DNA of 64,000 nt from Hofstenia miamia (GCA_004352715.1 SCFE01000109.1:1405320-1469319); one strand, 5' to 3'. Counted from the stretch's first letter, positions 11,038 to 23,136 are shown. The notes: generated by a model not told the origin, from the sequence alone. Translations and numbers: made by a program.

Positions 11038-11560
11038 ATTAGCAGCATCTAAGGTTTTAAAAGTTTCTGAGAATAATGGTGAGGTTTTTGATGGTAGAAA
11101 ATATAATGATTAAGCTCTAAAAATATCAGGTAACCGCCCTGGTGCTTTGGTATCTCATTTCAACAATTCTTCTCACAACCTTTTCATAAGATATCATAAA
11201 ACAATATCAAATACATTGAAGAGACAGGGTGTGAGGTGTCACAATTAAAACGCTGTTGCTATGTACAAAAAGGAAAACTACGGAGCAATATGCACATTGG
11301 TAGATTTTAAAGACGGCACCTCACACAAAAAAAACAATGTCTTGCATTTATCGTTATGGATGATGGTTCATAGATTACACAGAGTGACAAAGGCCGGTTT
11401 TCAAGGAAATATGTTTATGCCAAAGATATAAATGTTGCTCCTGGGAAATAGCTGGTTGGCAAACTGTATGTTATGCCCTGTTTTTGATACAAGTTTTTGT
11501 ATTCTGAGCATAAGACCACTGAGCGATATTATATTTTATCTAACTGATTGTTGAATATCT
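11038..11560 (+). pseudogene. Unidentified decayed reading frame
   Basis: One + strand frame runs from AGYSRLAASKVLKVSENNGE through KISGNRPGALVSHFNN and ENYGAICTLVDFKDGTSHKK to HRVTKAGFQGN, with only three stops (about 11114, 11248, 11429) in about 170 codons. That is far fewer than expected at this AT content. The local composition is also less AT-rich than its surroundings. It looks like former coding sequence, most likely of a mobile element, but I recognise no family. It ends about 280 bases before receptor 1, with no sign that it belongs to that gene. Confidence 0.4.
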
Positions 11561-11839
11561 TACCAAATACCTATCAGACTCATTTGTTGTTGCACAGGGA
11601 TTCTTATTTGTTTATTTTCTCCCTCTATCCCAATTTACGTGTCCGATTTGTCTTTAAAAAATCTCCGGAAATTTCTGTGGATTATTTTTAATGATTTGAA
11701 GAGCTATGAGTAATAAAGAATAGTAGAAAGCCTAAATAATGCTCTAAGAGCGGTTTAATTGCCAGGTGAATAGATGGATATTTACATATATATTTATATA
11801 TAAACACAGGAAAATAGATATAAATTATGATATTTTTAG

Positions 11840-14800
11840 GCATTAAATATGTCTGAATGGGTATGTATGAGCATGTACGATGCTATTTACTTGTTGCTCT
11901 GCTTTGTTGGAGTGATCTTAAATTTGTTTGTGGTTCTTGTTTATTATAAAGAGGTCAAAAATAGTGCATTAATGTTCTATCTTTATACGCTTGCAGTACT
12001 GGATATTTTCTACTTCTTAACTTTTTTGTTACGAGAAGTTAATGTATTTTTGTATGAAGATTTTAAGCTGTTTCATAACTCATTATTCGAAAGCTTATCC
12101 ATATCTTTATGGGTTGGGACTTTCTTTGCATATGATTTTTGCATGGTTCTCTACGTATTAATTGCTTGTCAAAGACTGCTGTATGTGTGGAAACCAACTC
12201 TTTACAATCGTTTTTCAAAGATAATTTATTTACTTCCACAAGTAAGTACACCTTTTGAAATTACATAAAATGTTTACTCAAGTAATCATAGATAGAATAG
12301 ATTACATTTGGACAGAGAGTAATTTACATTTCAAAAATCTAGCCTTTTATTATCAAAAAATGCACATACTCGTTCAGAAATTTCTTGAAGAATTTTCAGT
12401 CTTTGAAAATCATATATTTTGGAAAATTCAACAGGTTAAAGTTTTTTCATGTTCTTATACCATCCTTAATGTGTGATTAAAATAAAAAAAAATGCTTCAT
12501 TATATTTTTATATTCATAAAGCTTGAGTACCACTAACTTACTGACCAAATTATGTGTAATATAATAGCATTCATTATTTCTGAAATATGTTCTGGTCAAC
12601 TGATTAATTCAAATGTTGAAGAACATATTCAATTGAATAAAAATTAATTTCTAATACCATAAACAAGTAGTTATTACGTAATCGTGTGCCATCGATTGTG
12701 GGCACATTTTCTTTCAATTTATTTTCTATGTAATTTTTAGGTAATAATACCAGCAGTAATAACAGCGGTAATTGCATATGTACAGTTCCAATCCAATGTT
12801 CATCACAATGTTATTCTGCTCAGTAGAGCTTTTTTTGTAGTAGTTGGTGCAATTTTTCTTCTCTTGCTAACGGCAATTACATTTGCTCTACGTTATCGAA
12901 TGAATCGCAATTTCCAAATTTTCATGGACACGGACGTCAAACCATCCGTGATTTACACTGAACAAGAAGAAGTATCTACCTCAAGGTTTGGACAAATTGA
13001 TTTAGAAGGTATTACGTTATCTATTTTATACACTCTTCAAATATATATATATATATATATATAAAGCTCAAATGATAGAGTATTATAAAGTTCTATCAAA
13101 AGATGCAGATTAGGCATAGCTTATGCTGCTGGTTGCAAACAGTGCCGGGAACTGTTTGCTGACAATAAGAAAAGTGCGTTAGATATTTGTCTTCGCACAG
13201 GAAAAGATGTACTTGAGAATTGTTTTAAGTGGTGAAATCCATGCTATACTGGTTGGATAGGATCATGATCATGCTAACGTTGACTATGGAAATTACTCTT
13301 ATTACGTAACTGCAATTTTGTGTCTGAAAATAGGAAAGTATCATTTTACAGTCTAAAGTAACAATGCGATTAGTATCAAATTTTAATGCCATTGGACATA
13401 CCTCAAGTCAATACACAATTATCTAATATTGTGTGCCGAGAATATTCGTATATTATTTGTATCTAGGGCCGAGAACGTAAGTTTCCGAAACTCTAAGTAT
13501 ATTTAGCTAAGAATTCTTCATATAGACCACGAAACTATTGCAAAGATGTATCTTTGATCTTTTCTGCCTTTGAGAATTGGTACTTTAGTAGGCAGGCATA
13601 CTTGTTGAAATTTGACTGTACGGTGTTTGCCGGATGCAATTATTTGCCTGTCATCACAAAGCGATGTTGTTGTTGTTATTGCTTTGTGGAGATGCGAGTT
13701 TTCAGCCGTCCAGCAAAGTTGTCACACAGGATAAATAAGAACTTTTCTTTTACTCTTTGCATGAATTTGATGTTGTCTTGAATTGTCATTGCATCCTCTG
13801 GTTGCTTTTTTCACTACATCTATCTAGATGCACTGCAATAACATGGCTGTCTGAGGCTGCTACGTATATCTAGTAATTGGAATCGTATTTTGGCTAATGC
13901 AAAATTGAACGCTAGAACAATTATCTACAATACATATGTAAATGTAGAATTTAATACAGAAATTCAAAAAAATTCTGCTTTATTAATAAATAATTAGAAT
14001 TTTCCAATAGTTAAAATATGCATGCATATCTACCTAATGCATACAATTTAGATCTATCAGAAAAGCTTGACCCGTCATCGAAATCAATGTTTTTTGTTAA
14101 CATTTTGGTTGCGTTTTTCTTCTGCTTTATGGCAGCGTTTGAATTGGTCTTGTCGAATTATGATGTAAGTTCCTTTTCTCATTAAATGAAATAGTAAGTT
14201 TTCCTCAAGTGCAAGTTATATATTATTTAAACATATTTGCCACAGAGGGAGGTTGATTCCGCCCTCTGTAAACTTTCTTAAGTTTTAGCTCTTTGAAAAT
14301 GGCGATATGGCTATGCTTTCCTGACTTTTAGTTTTGTAGAATGAGAAGTATTTTTTCTGTTATATCCCAAAACATATCAATTTATGCCTGTCCCATCTCA
14401 TCCCATGAAATGTTTTAAATAGGATTCCTATGGGAATACCATTCCCATGAACAACACTGGTGAAACATAACTAAGGCTTGAAGGAAACTTATTGAATGAT
14501 TATGTAAAGAGCAATAAATATCAAATATAGTTTAATGTGTTGAGTTTATGCAAAACAGTATTTTTTGTCACATTATATTAATATGCGTTTTTACATAAAA
14601 CAGTTCTTTTTGCTCTCAATTTCAATTTTTGATGTCTGTTTTTATGGAAAAAGCTTCCCATGAATGCAAAAAGCAACTATTATAAATAAGCAAAGCATAA
14701 TAAACTTTATTATACTGAAAAAGTTGAAAATTTCAAAAAATTACCAAATTTTATGTGTCTATCATTAGAAAGTATGACGTCACCAGAATAAATACCACGT

Positions 14801-15988
14801 CACAGCTCAGTTAATGGCCTTAAATTGTAGAAGAGGGATTGTCTTAGCATTGTACAAAGTTTCACAGAATAATCTTTAGTAGAAAAAATTTTAAAAGGGG
14901 GCTGAATCAACCTCTTGTGAGTTCAACAGAAGAAACTATCCTGTGGCAAATAGGGTTAATCTTATAAATGGTAATTCGGATTTCAGACTGTCAAAATTGA
15001 AGTTTTGGTTAGCCATTTTCATTGTTAAGCAGTTGTTTGTGATTGTCGTGAATTAAATTTACTCTAAGTGCTGGAAAATTTTTATTAGTTTTAGTTTCAA
15101 GTTTCAATAGTTCCCGGACTGGGTGCTTTTATTGCTTGATGAAATATAATGCATTATTCACAAGGCAATGATCTTTGAATTACACGCGGCAAACAAGTGC
15201 AGGTATGATTAATATCTTGTATATAAACGCAATGCACTGTGAGAATTTATTTTAATATAATGTGTTAAGTATCCAACAACAGCTTAAGAATGACACTACC
15301 AGAGTCTTCAATCATTAATAGTTTTTAGTGATTCCTGATTTGAGCCGGAGCTGTATTAGGTTCAGGCTTGTCAATGAGGCAGAATTTTGATCCCATCTCC
15401 ATGAAAATCTGCGTGGGGATACTGATAGGACCCCACGGATCCCCACGGTTTTCTTCAAGTTCTTAAGAATTTTAAATTTGTCACTATAATTTGAAAAATA
15501 CCAGTTTGGTTCTTTAAAAAGTTGCATTGGAGTATAGGATTTACAAATTTTGTTTTCAGTTTAAAATCAATTCTGTATTCCATCAAAACCTACTAAAAAG
15601 TTTGAAGCAGGCCTTGAATCCATTAATTCATTACATGGATTGTGAAGCCTTAAAATTTCTCAGCTTAACATATCAAGTGAAATAGCATTTATTTGTATGC
15701 TCTATTGTCATAGTTATTTGTGATGATTATTGCTTCATTTAAAATATTTAAACTACAGCACTTAGAAATAATTAAATTTTCATATTCAAGTGTATAATCT
15801 TATTAGAATTGTTATATTTTTAGTTGATATATCCAAACAATTGTGCAGAAGCCAGCGTTTTCTATTTGATGGAGTTTATTGGCTACAACACAAACTTTAT
15901 GATTCACCCCATTCTTTATTTTATTGTTAGTCCAAACTTCAGGAGCAGAGTAAAGAATCTCTTTCGTAGAAAATCTGATAACTTTTAA
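11840..15988 (+). CDS. Divergent class A-like seven-transmembrane receptor, paralogue 1
   Basis: Exons: 11840-12241, 12741-13008, 14052-14164, 15824-15988 (stop TAA 15986-15988), 315 visible residues. All introns are GT-AG. Introns between visible exons are in phases 0, 1, 0, and the first exon opens in phase 0 after a TTTTTAG acceptor, so an upstream coding exon is likely. The first ATG in frame is 11849. Visible-residue landmarks: Cys9; TM1 about 14-36 with Asn28; TM2 with LAVLD (Asp55); TM3 ending in ACQRLLYVWKP (Arg112), replacing DRY; TM4 about 127-149; a short second extracellular loop without Cys; TM5 about 157-181; an acidic third intracellular loop; TM6 starting near SMFFVNILVA without CWxP; a Cys before TM7; TM7 IHPILYF for NPxxY, then PNFRSRVKNLF as helix 8. 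It is intact. Coupling through a G protein is expected of the fold. The ligand is unknown. Confidence 0.9.
13030..13900. other. Second visible intron of receptor 1: TA tract and decayed coding-like DNA
   Basis: After a (TA)n tract (about 13040-13063), a + strand frame at 13121-13233 reads CKQCRELFADNKKSALDICL then RTGKDVLENCFKW. A neighbouring frame at 13265-13506 stays open with few stops. A - strand frame around 13790-13550 is also unusually open. This suggests one or more dead transposon genes. No family is recognised. Confidence 0.35.
14234..14952. mobile_element. About 720-bp TIR repeat in the third visible intron of receptor 1
   Basis: The left end TATTTGCCACAGAGG pairs with the right end CCTGTGGCAAATA. 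A second inverted pair, GGAGGTTGATTC against GAATCAACCTC, lies just inside. Both edges also resemble 46065-46460 (shared TTTTGAAAATG, ATCAACCTCTTGTGA), so this is a dispersed non-autonomous family. No transposase frame is visible. Confidence 0.5.
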
Positions 15989-16042
15989 AACCTACTCAAC
16001 CTAAAAACATACAGTTTGTAATACTTCTTTTTCGCAATTTGA

Positions 16043-16048
16043 AATAAA
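16043..16048 (+). promoter_or_regulatory. AATAAA polyadenylation signal, receptor 1
   Basis: This canonical hexamer starts 55 bases after the receptor 1 stop codon and is the first downstream AATAAA. Confidence 0.55.
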
Positions 16049-17417
16049 AACATTTATTTTAGTTTATAAGAATATAGATTGTTGGAAAAAAATTGACTGT
16101 TAGGGAGTTTTGCCATTTTTTAATATCTTTTGTTGTGTTGCACTGATAGGAAAATGATCAGAAAGGGATTTTTATAGTACATAATAACGTAATCAAAGTT
16201 GTTAATTAAATTTGCGGCCCTAAAAAATCGCTAGATTTATTCATGCAGAAAAAACGAGACACAGTAGAATTTTTGGACCACAACGACACACATGATTCTA
16301 GTTTGCTATAGACAGCCTCGGCATTCAAACGCGATCTTCTATACGAAAAATTTAAAATTGCACAACACCTCACAACTCGTGTAACAAAACATGTCTGAAA
16401 ACGATATTCAAATTCTGAAGTGGTCACCCAACAATGCTATTTACTGTCAATCCTAAGCAGTGTGTGATTTCACAATATATATATATATATATATATACAT
16501 TTATATGCCCCTTAGAAATGTTGCTCTATTTCCAACAGAGCGCCATTTCTAAGGAGACAGAGTGCCCAAATTTGATTTTAGCGCAAATGTAATCGATTTT
16601 TTCATCTTATATGATTAGTGTGGATATTTTATTATAATTATCGTTCATTTGGATTTTTTTATTTTTTTCATTGATTAGTAATATTTTTTAAAAAATGGCA
16701 AAAACCATGTATATCAGGCGCTGTGTCTTTTTATCATTTTTTGTGTTTTTAGGTTAAACTTTGAGATTTGTTTGAGGATTATTGGTCGTTCTAGGATATC
16801 TCTGATACCAAATTGTAGAAATGAATACATTTCAGACCATGGCCTACTATATGATGGGCAGCAAATTTTAAGTAAAACCTTTAAATGAGGAGGCCAATGC
16901 CTGTATGGACATTTACTCAACTATAGCAGGAACTGTTTGCTATGGCACTTAGCTTTTAGGAGACTTCTTAATAAACATTTGAGGTAGGTAGAATCGAATA
17001 AAACAATTCCGGAAAAGATATCTAATGTAGTTCCTGTATATTCATACAAAATGATGTTAATTGCAATAATTGCAATTATATAAAACAAAATTTTGAAATT
17101 CAGACTTTGATTTTGATAAAAACAATATTTTGATTTCTAAGATAATCATAAACGCTTTAATTACGTTTGTGAAAAATGTGAAAAATTTTACCTTAAATAT
17201 ACTGATTCATTATGCAAAGAAAATTTTAATTTATATAGCTAAGAATGTAAAACTCAAGAAGTCATACATTTGATTGCCTATTTGAACATGATTTTAAAAT
17301 TTTTCTATGTCTTTCCAATTTTTTTTCTTGAGACAATTGATATATTCAGGGAGATATCTGGCAAAAAACTAGGAATTTCGAACAGATTTTTGGTGTGTAA
17401 ATTTCTTAATATATGTC
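16049..17417. other. Intergenic AT-rich spacer
   Basis: It holds a (TA)n tract (about 16477-16496) and a short inverted repeat, described separately. Two - strand frames (16427-16206, 16920-16714) show no recognised domain and are not called. Confidence 0.5.
16510..16554. repeat. 45-bp inverted repeat
   Basis: The 18-base arm CCTTAGAAATGTTGCTCT pairs with AGAGCGCCATTTCTAAGG with two mismatches around a 9-base loop. It is probably the relic of a short TIR element. Confidence 0.6.
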
Positions 17418-17642
17418 TGTACACTAAAACAGCGAGCACTCATTGAGAACATATTTACATATCTGATGTTTCTAATGCGAAAATTAGTGAATAGAAACAT
17501 AATTTCTGATCACAGCAAATTCAATGAGACCACCAAAATAATTGGAAGAATATGTACCCGCTAGTGTTTTTGCTGAATGAATAATCAAGCAAACAAAAAT
17601 GCCTATATGTAGTTTTATTTATCTTTGCATTTCTAGTGTTAA
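17418..17642. mobile_element. piggyBac-like MITE, copy 2
   Basis: It ends TTCTAGTGTTAA, the inverse of the TTAACACTAGAA start of the copy at 4914. Its own left end has lost the TTAA (GTACACTAAAACAGCGAGC). The body matches copy 1 throughout. Together the two copies show both ends of a family of about 225-240 bp with TTAA target sites. Confidence 0.7.
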
Positions 17643-17831
17643 TAATATATTTGAGGTCTCTTACAACCTGTATTTTATAAACAGCATTTAATGTCTTTTC
17701 TTATCAATGTTAAATAACAAGCAGCTGCTGTGTTATTCAAGCTATTTAAGTGAATTGTGTGAAGGCATGCAGAAATATACTGACAATATTTGTGTTCTAT
17801 TGCTTGAGAGGCTGATCTTTATTGATGCCTA

Positions 17832-18012
17832 AAGGTGCGTTCAGACGAGAACCTTTTGATGCATATCATTTGTCATACGTCAAAAAGATACTCGTCTGAA
17901 TGCTCCCAAATTTTGATAGATGCATCAAAAAAGCATACATCAAAAAGATGCTCGTCTGAACGCACTTTCATCAAAAGATGCGCACCAAAAGTTTCTCGTC
18001 TGAACGCACCTT
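17832..18012. mobile_element. 181-bp MITE with perfect TIRs and internal end-like repeats
   Basis: AAGGTGCGTTCAGACGAGAA at the left end is perfectly inverted at the right end, and TA flanks both sides (17830-17831, 18013-18014). Inside, the block CAAAAAGATRCTCGTCTGAA occurs twice in direct orientation and a third variant adjoins the right end, so end-like motifs are repeated within the element. A TA target suggests a Tc1/mariner-type mover. A shorter relative lies at 21750-21846. Confidence 0.8.
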
Positions 18013-18162
18013 TAGTCTATGCTTTGTTAACATTAATAAACAAAAATAAATTATATAAATATTGAGTGGGCTATCAGAAGCCGATATCATTTAAAATATT
18101 ATTTTGCTCATGCGCTGACCACATAAAGGGCAGATTGCTATTGCATATATATATATATATAA

Positions 18163-18203
<41 letters not shown>

Positions 18204-19065
18204 TTAGAAAATAGCGCTAAATATTATATAGGATACTACACCACTAAGGCTGCAAGAATACAACATTGATATGAAAGACTAATGTCACTTTGTAAACCGC
18301 GTTTCTCTACCCAACATTTCTGGGGCTTTCTTTTTAATTTGGCTTTGTCGCTTAAATACTAGAAATAATTACAGCAAACACCAGGTCTGTTTTAATTGGG
18401 TCAGGTAAATGACTGGCGTTAGCCTGTTATTTTTTATATCGTTTGATAAATATCAACAAAAAAAACCATGTAAACAGGCGCTTTCAATATTGAATACGTC
18501 AAATTAAACTAACATGAGGAATAATGTGAACTAAATTTTCGCCATTGCAATTGTCAAATGAAATCATCACGAGGAATGGGGGTGTAAACATGTCCATGCG
18601 CTATGAATTCACTTGACGAATTCCCCAAGTTGAACCAATGTAATAGATGCTTTACATATTTAATATGTGAATATTCAAGTTATTAGCACTAAGTGAATAT
18701 TGCTTTTTAACAATAAAGTTTATTGACAATATATTTTTCTAAAGATGCTTCGAACATTTGTTTTTAAATTTATTTAAAATAGAAATGTTTAATTGATTAT
18801 ACGCAAAATTATTAGTGTATTGTTGAAGAATATAAACCAGGACGTATTATTCATAGTACAATTATTTCATAATTATAAAATTATGAATTTGACTGTTGTA
18901 ATGAAATGGCAATGATAAAATGTTTGTTATTGATAATTTTTTTTGACTGCCAATTGCTGTATGCAGCAATTCCTATGTGCATAATGCAGTTTTCTCTGCT
19001 CATAGCAGAATTATGAAATTTATTAAAATATTTTTGGAGTAACATTTACAATATGAAGTCTACTA
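18013..19065. other. AT-rich spacer with (TA)n tract
   Basis: A long TA array lies at about 18146-18200. No gene is recognised. Confidence 0.5.
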
Positions 19066-19236
19066 AATGCTTTGTATACCTCTTCTAAGCAGTTTCTAAG
19101 CATCTCCTTGACGCCTTCTAAACGTTTTCTAAACCATTTTAAGACGTGTTAGATCTCATCTTCTAAACGTTTTATTGTTTATTAGGAAGACGTTTAGAAA
19201 TAGCATCTCAAGTGTAGAAGACGTTTACAAAGCATT
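19066..19236. mobile_element. About 170-bp TIR element
   Basis: The left end AATGCTTTGTATACCTCTTC pairs with the inverted right end around 19213-19236 (AGACGTTTACAAAGCATT), with TA at or next to both flanks. The interior repeats TTCTAAACGTTTT and its inverse AGACGTTTAGAA. The frame starting at 19175 is a by-product of this structure. Confidence 0.55.
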
Positions 19237-21175
19237 ACATGTTACTGCAAAAATATTTTATAAATGCATGAGCATAGTTTTTGTAAATGGCAATATTCCA
19301 AATATTTGGCAAATATTTGCCAAATTTTCAAAATTTGTACAATTTGTACATTCATTAATTTACAGCTTATTGAATAAATAAACGTGTACGGAATATATAA
19401 TAGACTAATTCAAACATTTTTGAAACAAATATAACGAAAATTTCAACTTTTCATTGACTACTATTATAAGCAATTAAAATATTTATATATCTAGAATAAT
19501 TTATGCAAAATTTTAATGCTCAATTATTACTAGTTATGGTGTTATTACCTGTATTTTTAACATTTACATATATTGAATTGTATTATTTTAATCAATTTCA
19601 CTCAAAGAAATTGGTAATGACTTCTATTATGTATTAAGCAATATAGTGCAGCTAGAGAGTGTACAGCAAACACCCATTTCTATGAAATAGAGCTGCACTG
19701 AATGAATTGTCCTTGAAAAGCATTTTAATTTCGCAAAAATCGACTGATACATTGTTCGCAGTTTACAAAAAAAGTATTGATCAAATCTGAAATCGACAAA
19801 CATTGCCACATGGAGCTATTGTTGTGTACGAGAATGATATATTTTTTATGACTACATCGTCAAAATTGACTTCACAGTAACCTTCCGAAGTTATTCTACT
19901 CCAACGATAAAATTGCTTTGCTCTAGACAGGTCAATGACATAATTTCAGATATCAAAGGAAGCTCTAATCCTTGGTTTACATAAAGCAAATATTGAAAAG
20001 CTATTAAAGTATATGTTTTTATCAACTACATTTATCGCTCTAAAAATAGGGAAAATTAAAAAAAATAAAATAAAAATCAGCTTATTATAGAGCTATTCAG
20101 CACGCATCGAACGGTATTTAAACTGTGTCGATAGTATAAAAACTCATGGAGTTATAGGTTATAGGTATCCAAATTTAGTCTACTCTATTAATTATAATAA
20201 TCGAATCTTACGAAAGTGTAAATTGAAAATTTGTTTTGGACGATACTTTGCAACCAGTATAGATAAATTTAAAAAATAAAAAATAGTTTCACATGGAGGT
20301 AGTCAGCGCGCATATTTTACTAGTGCATAACGTCAAAAGTCGCAGTGTAATAGTGTTCTGATATGCATCAGTTGTAATTGTTAAGCACAAATTCGAAAGT
20401 TGTAATAAACTAAAGTGTTGATATCATAAAGGGAATAATAACTAAAAATATAATATTAACAATGCAATATAGAACTAAAGGAGTTCTAAAGAATGCTGCA
20501 AAGAGCTAAGGAGTTGAACAAGAATTGACAGAGTACTGGCTGTCCTAATGCAGTGTAAAACTGCGGATGTATGGCATACTTTGAACTCATTTGTCCAAAG
20601 ATCGAAACTGAATGAAATAAAATAAACAACTGCAAGTTCACCAGAAGAGGTCTGGCAATCATAATTAGTTTCGTAATATAAAAATATCAAAGTGGAATCA
20701 CCTTTACAAAGCAATAATTTTTTAAAATTCTAACGAATTTTTGAATAGCCCTTTCTAAATTTAACCTCATTTGTCTAAACATTGACTGCGTCAATTTCGA
20801 ATTTTAATGGCTGAATACATGCAGCAAAGCGTAATTTACTCATAATTGTTTCGTAACGCAAACAAATTGCAATATTAAAAGTGCTATAGCTCTAAATACC
20901 AAATTTTCCTTTGTTTTTTAGATACTAATTCAATATTTTACGACGCCATCTAGCGAATTTTGAAAATAAAGATTTCGTCTAATGCATTAGTTAGAAAATA
21001 TGATGTTGACTGACATGTCAATGCACTATTGCAATTGGTTGGCTATAGCTTAGACTATTATTTGTCCGTCTTGGGTCTCTACGTCTTCTGTATACACTTT
21101 AATGTATACTTTGAAGGCAGTTTAATCAACTGTTATAAATAACTAAAGCTGATGAAAGTTTAATGCTTTTAATAA
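19237..21175. other. AT-rich intergenic spacer
   Basis: Short frames here carry no recognised domain, and no repeat structure was seen. Confidence 0.45.
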
Positions 21176-22112
21176 ATGTATAAGTGTAATTGTTTTATAT
21201 ATTTCATAAATTCTAAAAAATTCACTTATCCTGAAATTTGGAAAGCTTGCCAAATATTTGGCAAATTCTTGGAAAGTTTGCAATCATTTTCAGCTCCCAT
21301 TGGGAAGTTTGGGAAAATTGAAGAATCATTAATTTCTGTTAAATTTGAACAAAATGTTATTGACGAATTACATCTTTTTCTACGAATTTCGGACAAATTA
21401 CTTTCAATTCTTTTGCATTACTTACTGGATCATCATGCCAAGAATCTAGCCCTTCTTCAAGTTCATGATGATCATTTTCATGAGGCTGCAAACTCCATTG
21501 TAGTGCCTCTCCAGATATTTATTTGTGAAAGTAAAGTTAGGTCAATCGAGTTTGAAAGTGTAAATTTGTCCGAAAGAATTAAGCTATTTAAAATACTAGA
21601 TGCTGGAGATTTTATTTGTAATGTTTCAGATAAGAAGAAAGATGTTAGCAAACTATAAACATCGTTCTATAATGTATATGAATTTGTCTCTAATAATAAA
21701 CATAAATCAATTTCATCCACAGATTCTAAAATGTTCTTTTCGAAGTCTACATGTGCGTTCAGACGAGTATCTTTTGATAAAAGTGCGTCCAGACGAGCAT
21801 CTTTTTTACGTATATCAAATGGTAATGGTGCGTCTGAACGCACCTTAAGTCATTTATTGAACAATATCTGAAGTGTCCAATTATTTTGCCGGCCCAATCT
21901 CCCTAAAATGTCACCCCTTATATGCATATAATATAGAACGCAATTTCCAGTGTTTTATTGGACAAGGTTTTGAAAAATCAAATCATGTTATAAGAACAAT
22001 TTTAATGCGACATACAAGCAAACATTTTCCGAATTTTTTAGAGCAAATCATGAAATGCCGCTGTCGCATATTATCCTGCTTAGACATAGAGCGCAAAAAA
22101 GAAAATATCTAG
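21176..22112 (+). pseudogene. Decayed transposon-associated gene (unclassified family)
   Basis: A 160-codon frame (21176-21658) contains NVIDELHLFLRISDKLLSIL, resembling the DELHLxLRIxDxL block of multicopy, transposon-linked invertebrate proteins. The same frame continues past a stop (SFYNVYEFVSNN...). After an inserted MITE, the reading resumes as FIEQYLKCPIILPAQSP and NVTPYMHIIYN. A further frame gives FQCFIGQGFEKSNHVI, matching the VTPYxHxxxxH and GQGxEKxN blocks that normally follow in this family. In-frame stops, frameshifts and the insertion make it non-functional. The assignment rests on remembered motif resemblance, and the superfamily of the parent element is not settled. Confidence 0.55.
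21750..21846. mobile_element. 97-bp MITE related to 17832-18012, inside a transposon pseudogene
   Basis: The left end reads GTGCGTTCAGACGAGTATC and the right end is the inverse (GTCTGAACGCACCTT). An internal GTGCGTCCAGACGAGCATC repeats the end motif. TA lies at both borders. It interrupts the reading of the surrounding transposon gene. Confidence 0.7.
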
Positions 22113-22535
22113 AGTTCTGTTATTTCTACATAATTTTCGTTTTGCTTATAATATTCATTTTTAAAATAGCATATTACAATGGATGTTTAGATCTACAAGT
22201 TTGAATTTGCACAGCCATGACATTGTCATAATAAGTTTATTATTGATGTAATGTAGATCCATACATTAACATTAATTTGTTCCATTAGAAGATATCATGC
22301 ACATTCTGCACTGATTAATAAAGTTATTTCAGTTTATAAGTATTTTGCTTTTATTGTACATGTAATTATTTAACTTTAACAATAATCTATTGTGAATCAT
22401 TAAAAAAACTTTTAATAAACTGAATGCAAAAAATTGTAATTAAATATTGTAAAGTTCTCATTATTACATAATTTTTAAGATACGTTTAAATGAATTATAA
22501 AAGATAACTTGACTTCATTAGTAATCAAAAAAATC
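22113..22535. other. AT-rich spacer
   Basis: Nothing is recognised. Confidence 0.45.
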
Positions 22536-22843
22536 GTTTGAATGATTTACGTGACAATAAAAACAAAATTGCGTCAGCATTTAATTAAATTACTATATTT
22601 CGCAACTAGATGGCTCCCAAACAAGAAAATAACTTCTTGATATGCTTAACTGCTGTATACTTTTACTAGATTCGATTTATTTTAAAAATAATAATTATTT
22701 TTGCCATTATTGAGAAAAAGATTCTTTAAAACTAGCAATATACAATACACAAATGAATTTTTTCCTACCTCTTAGGGAAAAGGTACATTTATTACGTTAA
22801 CAAGTAAAAATGCAAACTGCAAATGTCTGCATTGCCCTATGAG
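22536..22843. repeat. Local direct repeat, donor copy
   Basis: This 308-bp segment is repeated at 23152-23459, apparently without difference. It has no transposon-like ends. It continues directly into a (TA)n tract (about 22858-22898). Confidence 0.9.
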
Positions 22844-22856
22844 TAATATTTTCTTT

Positions 22857-22900
<44 letters not shown>

Positions 22901-23136
22901 AAGAAATGTGCAGAAGCCAGATGTGTGGAAGCTATTTGTAATAAAGTTTGCATAAAAACACGCTCTCAATGTAAACTTCACCAATTTTTTTTTCGAGTGC
23001 TAGTTAACGATTTGGTACGGTCATGGTAATGCAAAACGCCATTTGTTAACGATATTGTTAATTGGAGTGCATTAATTTTAACAAAATTTGATATCAACTC
23101 AATCGTTTTATGACGCATCTGATTGCTCACTAAGCA

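Noticed and set aside
12255-12476. Additional exon after receptor 1 first visible exon
   Set aside because: It lies within the intron defined by the conserved GTAAGT donor and has no counterpart in the paralogues.
17835-18065. 76-codon frame rich in TSKRCSSE repeats
   Set aside because: It is a translation of the inverted-repeat MITE at 17832-18012, not a protein.
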